From positions 2,604,001 through 2,668,000 of the forward strand of contig NZ_CP101156.1 of NCBI RefSeq assembly GCF_024298845.1: DNA of 64,000 bases, in the 5' to 3' direction. Source of the stretch: Natronosalvus amylolyticus. Lineage in GTDB: Archaea; Halobacteriota; Halobacteria; Halobacteriales; Natrialbaceae. Shown piece after piece: positions 61,520 to 64,000 of the stretch. Numbering within the stretch: position 1 is the stretch's first letter; each line of letters opens with the position of its first letter. Made by a program: the position numbers and the translations under genes. The notes under the pieces were generated by a model. That model was given only the letters and a program-made list of their open reading frames with translations. It had not been told where the DNA came from and made no database searches.

Positions 61520-62392
61520 TCACTCGTCTATACCATCTCGGATCTGTTCGGCTACTCGAGCGCCGACCAGTCGCTCGATTCGCCGCCGCTCGAGCGTCGC
61601 CCTGGCGCCGGTCGCGGCTCGCTCGTCGATTTCGAACTCGAGGTCGTGATCGCCGTATTCGACGGCAGAGAGGACCAGCGGCTCGGGTGGTTCCGGGGCG
61701 ATCCCCTCGTGACCGGGCAGTGGCTCGGGGTCGAGCGCTCGCTCGAGACCCTCGTACGACAGGACGCCGGTGGCGACGTCTCGGGCGACGGCGATCAGTT
61801 GCCGCACGAGTTCGCGGGCGAAGCCGCCGGCACTGACCCTGACGACGAGAAACGGGCCATCGCGGGTTGCCTCGAGGGTCGGGGCGCGTTCGGTCCCGTC
61901 GTCGTCTGGCGTCAGATTCGCGAAATCGTGCGGGCCGGAGAGCGTCTCGAGTGCATCTCGAAAGCGGCTGTCGTCCAAGCGTGTGCGGTCGTTTTCAGCG
62001 ATCCGTTCAGATTCGATCCCCGGGACGAACCCACCGTCTCGAGGCGCATACAGATGATAGGTGTAGGTCCGTCGAGTGGCGTGATGGGTCGCGTGGAAGC
62101 CCTCGGGAACGTCGACACTGGCCCAGGCTCGCACGTCGGCGGGGAGTCGTGAGTTCAGGGCTCGAGGCGTGAGCCAGTCCGGGGCCTCGAAGGCTATCGT
62201 CTGTGCCACGGCTGAGACGCCGGCGTCGGTCCGTCCGGCGGCGGCGTAGCCCGCCGGCTTTCGCTCGCCGGGTTCGAGGACCTCGAGCGCACGGAGCGCG
62301 TCGAAGAGCGCGTCCTCGACGGTTTCGACGTCGGGTTGGCGCTGGAAGCCGGCGTAGTCGGTCCCATCGTAGGCCACTCGATAGGCTCGCAT
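61520..62392 (-). CDS. truA: tRNA pseudouridine synthase A
   Basis: 290 residues from the ATG at 62390-62392 (MRAYRVAYDGTDYAGFQRQP). Motifs: AYDGTDYAGFQRQ, YAAAGRTDAGVSAVAQ (catalytic Asp in GRTDAG), YTYHLYAP and FLVVRVSAGGFARELVRQL. It modifies U38-U40 in tRNA anticodon arms. The C-terminus has an acidic extension. Confidence 0.95.
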   Translation of the reverse strand: MRAYRVAYDGTDYAGFQRQPDVETVEDALFDALRALEVLEPGERKPAGYAAAGRTDAGVSAVAQTIAFEAPDWLTPRALNSRLPADVRAWASVDVPEGFHATHHATRRTYTYHLYAPRDGGFVPGIESERIAENDRTRLDDSRFRDALETLSGPHDFANLTPDDDGTERAPTLEATRDGPFLVVRVSAGGFARELVRQLIAVARDVATGVLSYEGLERALDPEPLPGHEGIAPEPPEPLVLSAVEYGDHDLEFEIDERAATGARATLERRRIERLVGARVAEQIRDGIDE

Positions 62393-62515
62393 TGGGGGAT
62401 GATTCGAGGGCAAACAGATAAAACGTCCTTTCGGGGGTCATCCTCGAGTTCGACCCCATCTGCGCCTTGCATACGCCGGGCTGACGGCCTTACCGGTGTA
62501 TGCTGCAGGTGGGGT

Positions 62516-64000
62516 ATGAGCGTCCCGCCGGGCGATTCGACGTCGCGTCCCGCTACCGGTTCACGACCACCGAACGTCGTCCTCGTCGTCCTCGACACGG
62601 CTCGCAAGGCGAGTGTGACATCCGAAACGATGCCCATGCTGTGTCGGTTGGCAGATGCAGGTACGTCCTTCGAGCGCGCGTATGCGACCGCGCCGTGGAC
62701 GGTTCCCTCGCACGCCTCGCTGTTCACGGGGACCGAAACCGCGACACACGGTACCCACGGCGGCAACCCGTTTCTCGACACGGGTCTTCGTACCCTCGCA
62801 GAAGCGTTTCGTGACGCCGGCTACGACACGGTCGGCGTCTCGAACAACACCTGGATCACCGAGGAGTTCGGGTTCGACCGCGGCTTCGACACCCTTCGGC
62901 GGGGCTGGCAGTATCTCCAGTCCGACGTGGACATGGGGACGGTCGTCCGCGGTGAGGACCGCCGGGAGAAACTCATCGCGACGCGGCACCGTCTGTTCGA
63001 AGGGAACCCGCTGGTGAACCTGGCGAACGTCTGTTACAGCGAGTTTCTGCAACCGGCGGGCGACGACGGCGCGGCCCGTACCACATCCTGGCTCAGTGAT
63101 TGGCTCGAGCACCAGGACGACCGGCCGTTCTTTCTGTTCTGTAACTACATCGAGCCACACATTCCGTACGACCCGCCGAGAGCGTTCGCGGAGGCGTTTC
63201 TCCCGGATGGCTGGACCGTCGATGAGGCACTGGCACTCCGCCAGGACCCACGAGCCTACGACTGCGAGGATTACCAGCTTTCACCGGCGGAGTTCGCGGC
63301 ACTCGAGGGACTGTACCGTGGGGAACTCGCCTACGTCGACAGACACCTGCGAGAACTGTGTCAGGCGCTGTCGGTCACCGGGCACTGGGACGACACCATC
63401 CTCGTCGTCTGTGGCGATCACGGCGAGAACATCGGCGATCACGGCTTCTTCGGCCACCAGTACACCCTGTACGGCACCGTCTTGCACGTTCCGCTGGTCT
63501 TCTACGGCGGCCCGTTTACCGGCGGCGTCCGTCGCAGAGACCTCGTCTCGTTGCTCGACCTGCCAACGACGCTGCTCGAGGTGGCCGGCATCGACGATCC
63601 AACGTTCGCCCGCCAACAGGAGGGGCAGTCGATGCTCGAGGTGGACGCCCGAACCAGTCGTGACGCCGTCTTCGCCGAGTACGTCTCCCCACAGCCCTCG
63701 ATCGAACGCCTCGAGGCTCGATTCGGCACGTTGCCCGAGCACGTCTACCGGTACGACCGTCGGTTACGGACCATTCGTACGGATCGATTCGCCTACGTCT
63801 GCGGCGACGACGGTTTCGAGCGATTGCACGACCTCGAAACCGACCCGGATGAACTGGTTGACGTGAGTGAGGACGAACCCGAACACGCGCGTCGCCTCCG
63901 ACGGCGACTCGAGTCACACTTCGGGCCGTTCGAGACGCTCGAGCGGGCAGCGCCAGAACGGGAAATGCGGCCGGGAACGAAAGATCGGTTGGCGAGTCTC
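62516..64000 (+). CDS. Sulfatase-fold enzyme, C-terminus beyond window
   Basis: 495 residues visible from the ATG at 62516; the gene runs off the window. It has the alkaline phosphatase/sulfatase fold: VVLVVLDTARKASVTSETMP (metal Asp), TVPSHASLFTG where C/S-x-P-x-R is expected, NYIEPHIPYDPP, DTILVVCGDHGENIGDHGFFGH and RTIRTDRFAYV near the end. The site that would become formylglycine (Cys or Ser) is Thr here and the Arg is His, so it is probably a phosphodiesterase or lipid/cell-wall transferase and not an aryl sulfatase. No signal peptide. Confidence 0.85.
   Translation, partial: MSVPPGDSTSRPATGSRPPNVVLVVLDTARKASVTSETMPMLCRLADAGTSFERAYATAPWTVPSHASLFTGTETATHGTHGGNPFLDTGLRTLAEAFRDAGYDTVGVSNNTWITEEFGFDRGFDTLRRGWQYLQSDVDMGTVVRGEDRREKLIATRHRLFEGNPLVNLANVCYSEFLQPAGDDGAARTTSWLSDWLEHQDDRPFFLFCNYIEPHIPYDPPRAFAEAFLPDGWTVDEALALRQDPRAYDCEDYQLSPAEFAALEGLYRGELAYVDRHLRELCQALSVTGHWDDTILVVCGDHGENIGDHGFFGHQYTLYGTVLHVPLVFYGGPFTGGVRRRDLVSLLDLPTTLLEVAGIDDPTFARQQEGQSMLEVDARTSRDAVFAEYVSPQPSIERLEARFGTLPEHVYRYDRRLRTIRTDRFAYVCGDDGFERLHDLETDPDELVDVSEDEPEHARRLRRRLESHFGPFETLERAAPEREMRPGTKDRLASL

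Overview
The window is chromosome from a halophilic archaeon (class Halobacteria). The evidence is strong GC bias, very acidic predicted proteins, frequent CTCGAG hexamers (Leu-Glu codons), short TATA boxes about 22-30 bases upstream of start codons with no room for a leader, an archaeal S6e protein, an archaeal PolD small subunit, archaeal GatD, Orc1/Cdc6, Tat lipoproteins and a PGF-CTERM subtilase. The many haloarchaeal-type proteins fit a Natrialba/Natronorubrum-like member, but genus is inference.

Layout. 1-2.9 kb: end of a small haloarchaeal protein, a MsbA-type ABC exporter and a DUF192 protein. 2.9-4.6 kb: tRNA-Val and tRNA-Phe. Each is followed by hairpins and by partial copies of its own T-arm and 3' acceptor strand, and the two loci share a 46-base block that matches at 44 positions. 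This is the most unusual structure in the window. 4.6-5.8 kb: a siroheme-decarboxylase-like (AhbA/B) gene behind a 32-codon upstream ORF. 6-15.3 kb: a surface/export region with a PQQ-propeller Tat lipoprotein, a second Tat lipoprotein, a four-helix membrane protein, a 1292-residue protein with transglutaminase-like and von Willebrand A-like motifs, and a halolysin-type protease with an archaeosortase signal. 15.4-18.2 kb: DoxX-like protein, M24 peptidase and two SHOCT membrane proteins. 18.2-22.8 kb: an orc1/cdc6 gene with an ORB-like site just before it, then an ABC-2 export operon with two paralogous permeases.

22.8-31.1 kb: signal peptidase, DNA polymerase D small subunit, a lipoprotein, serA, a stand-alone archaellum FlaD/E-type protein, a PadR-like regulator and ribosomal protein S6e. 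31.2-34.3 kb: a TetR regulator with an operator at its own start, coupled to a MATE exporter. 34.3-39.7 kb: threonine synthase, an AstE/aspartoacylase-like protein, an MFS transporter and small membrane proteins. 39.8-45.6 kb: three UspA proteins, a DHH phosphoesterase, a membrane-anchored 2Fe-2S ferredoxin, 6-phosphogluconate dehydrogenase and a GNAT enzyme. 45.8-50.2 kb: a DUF457-type membrane hydrolase, an alpha/beta hydrolase, PspA, DUF418 and regulators. 50.3-52.4 kb: an overlapping pair matching the DgcN/DgcA route of D-glutamate use. 52.4-64 kb: a Vms1-type release factor, a secreted acidic protein, ArsR-like regulator, gatD, GNAT, a SAMP/MoaD-like modifier, a potassium channel, truA and a sulfatase-fold enzyme that runs off the end.

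I saw no rRNA, CRISPR array, insertion sequence or clear prophage. Gene calls rest on reading the protein sequences and neighbours; no database search was run.
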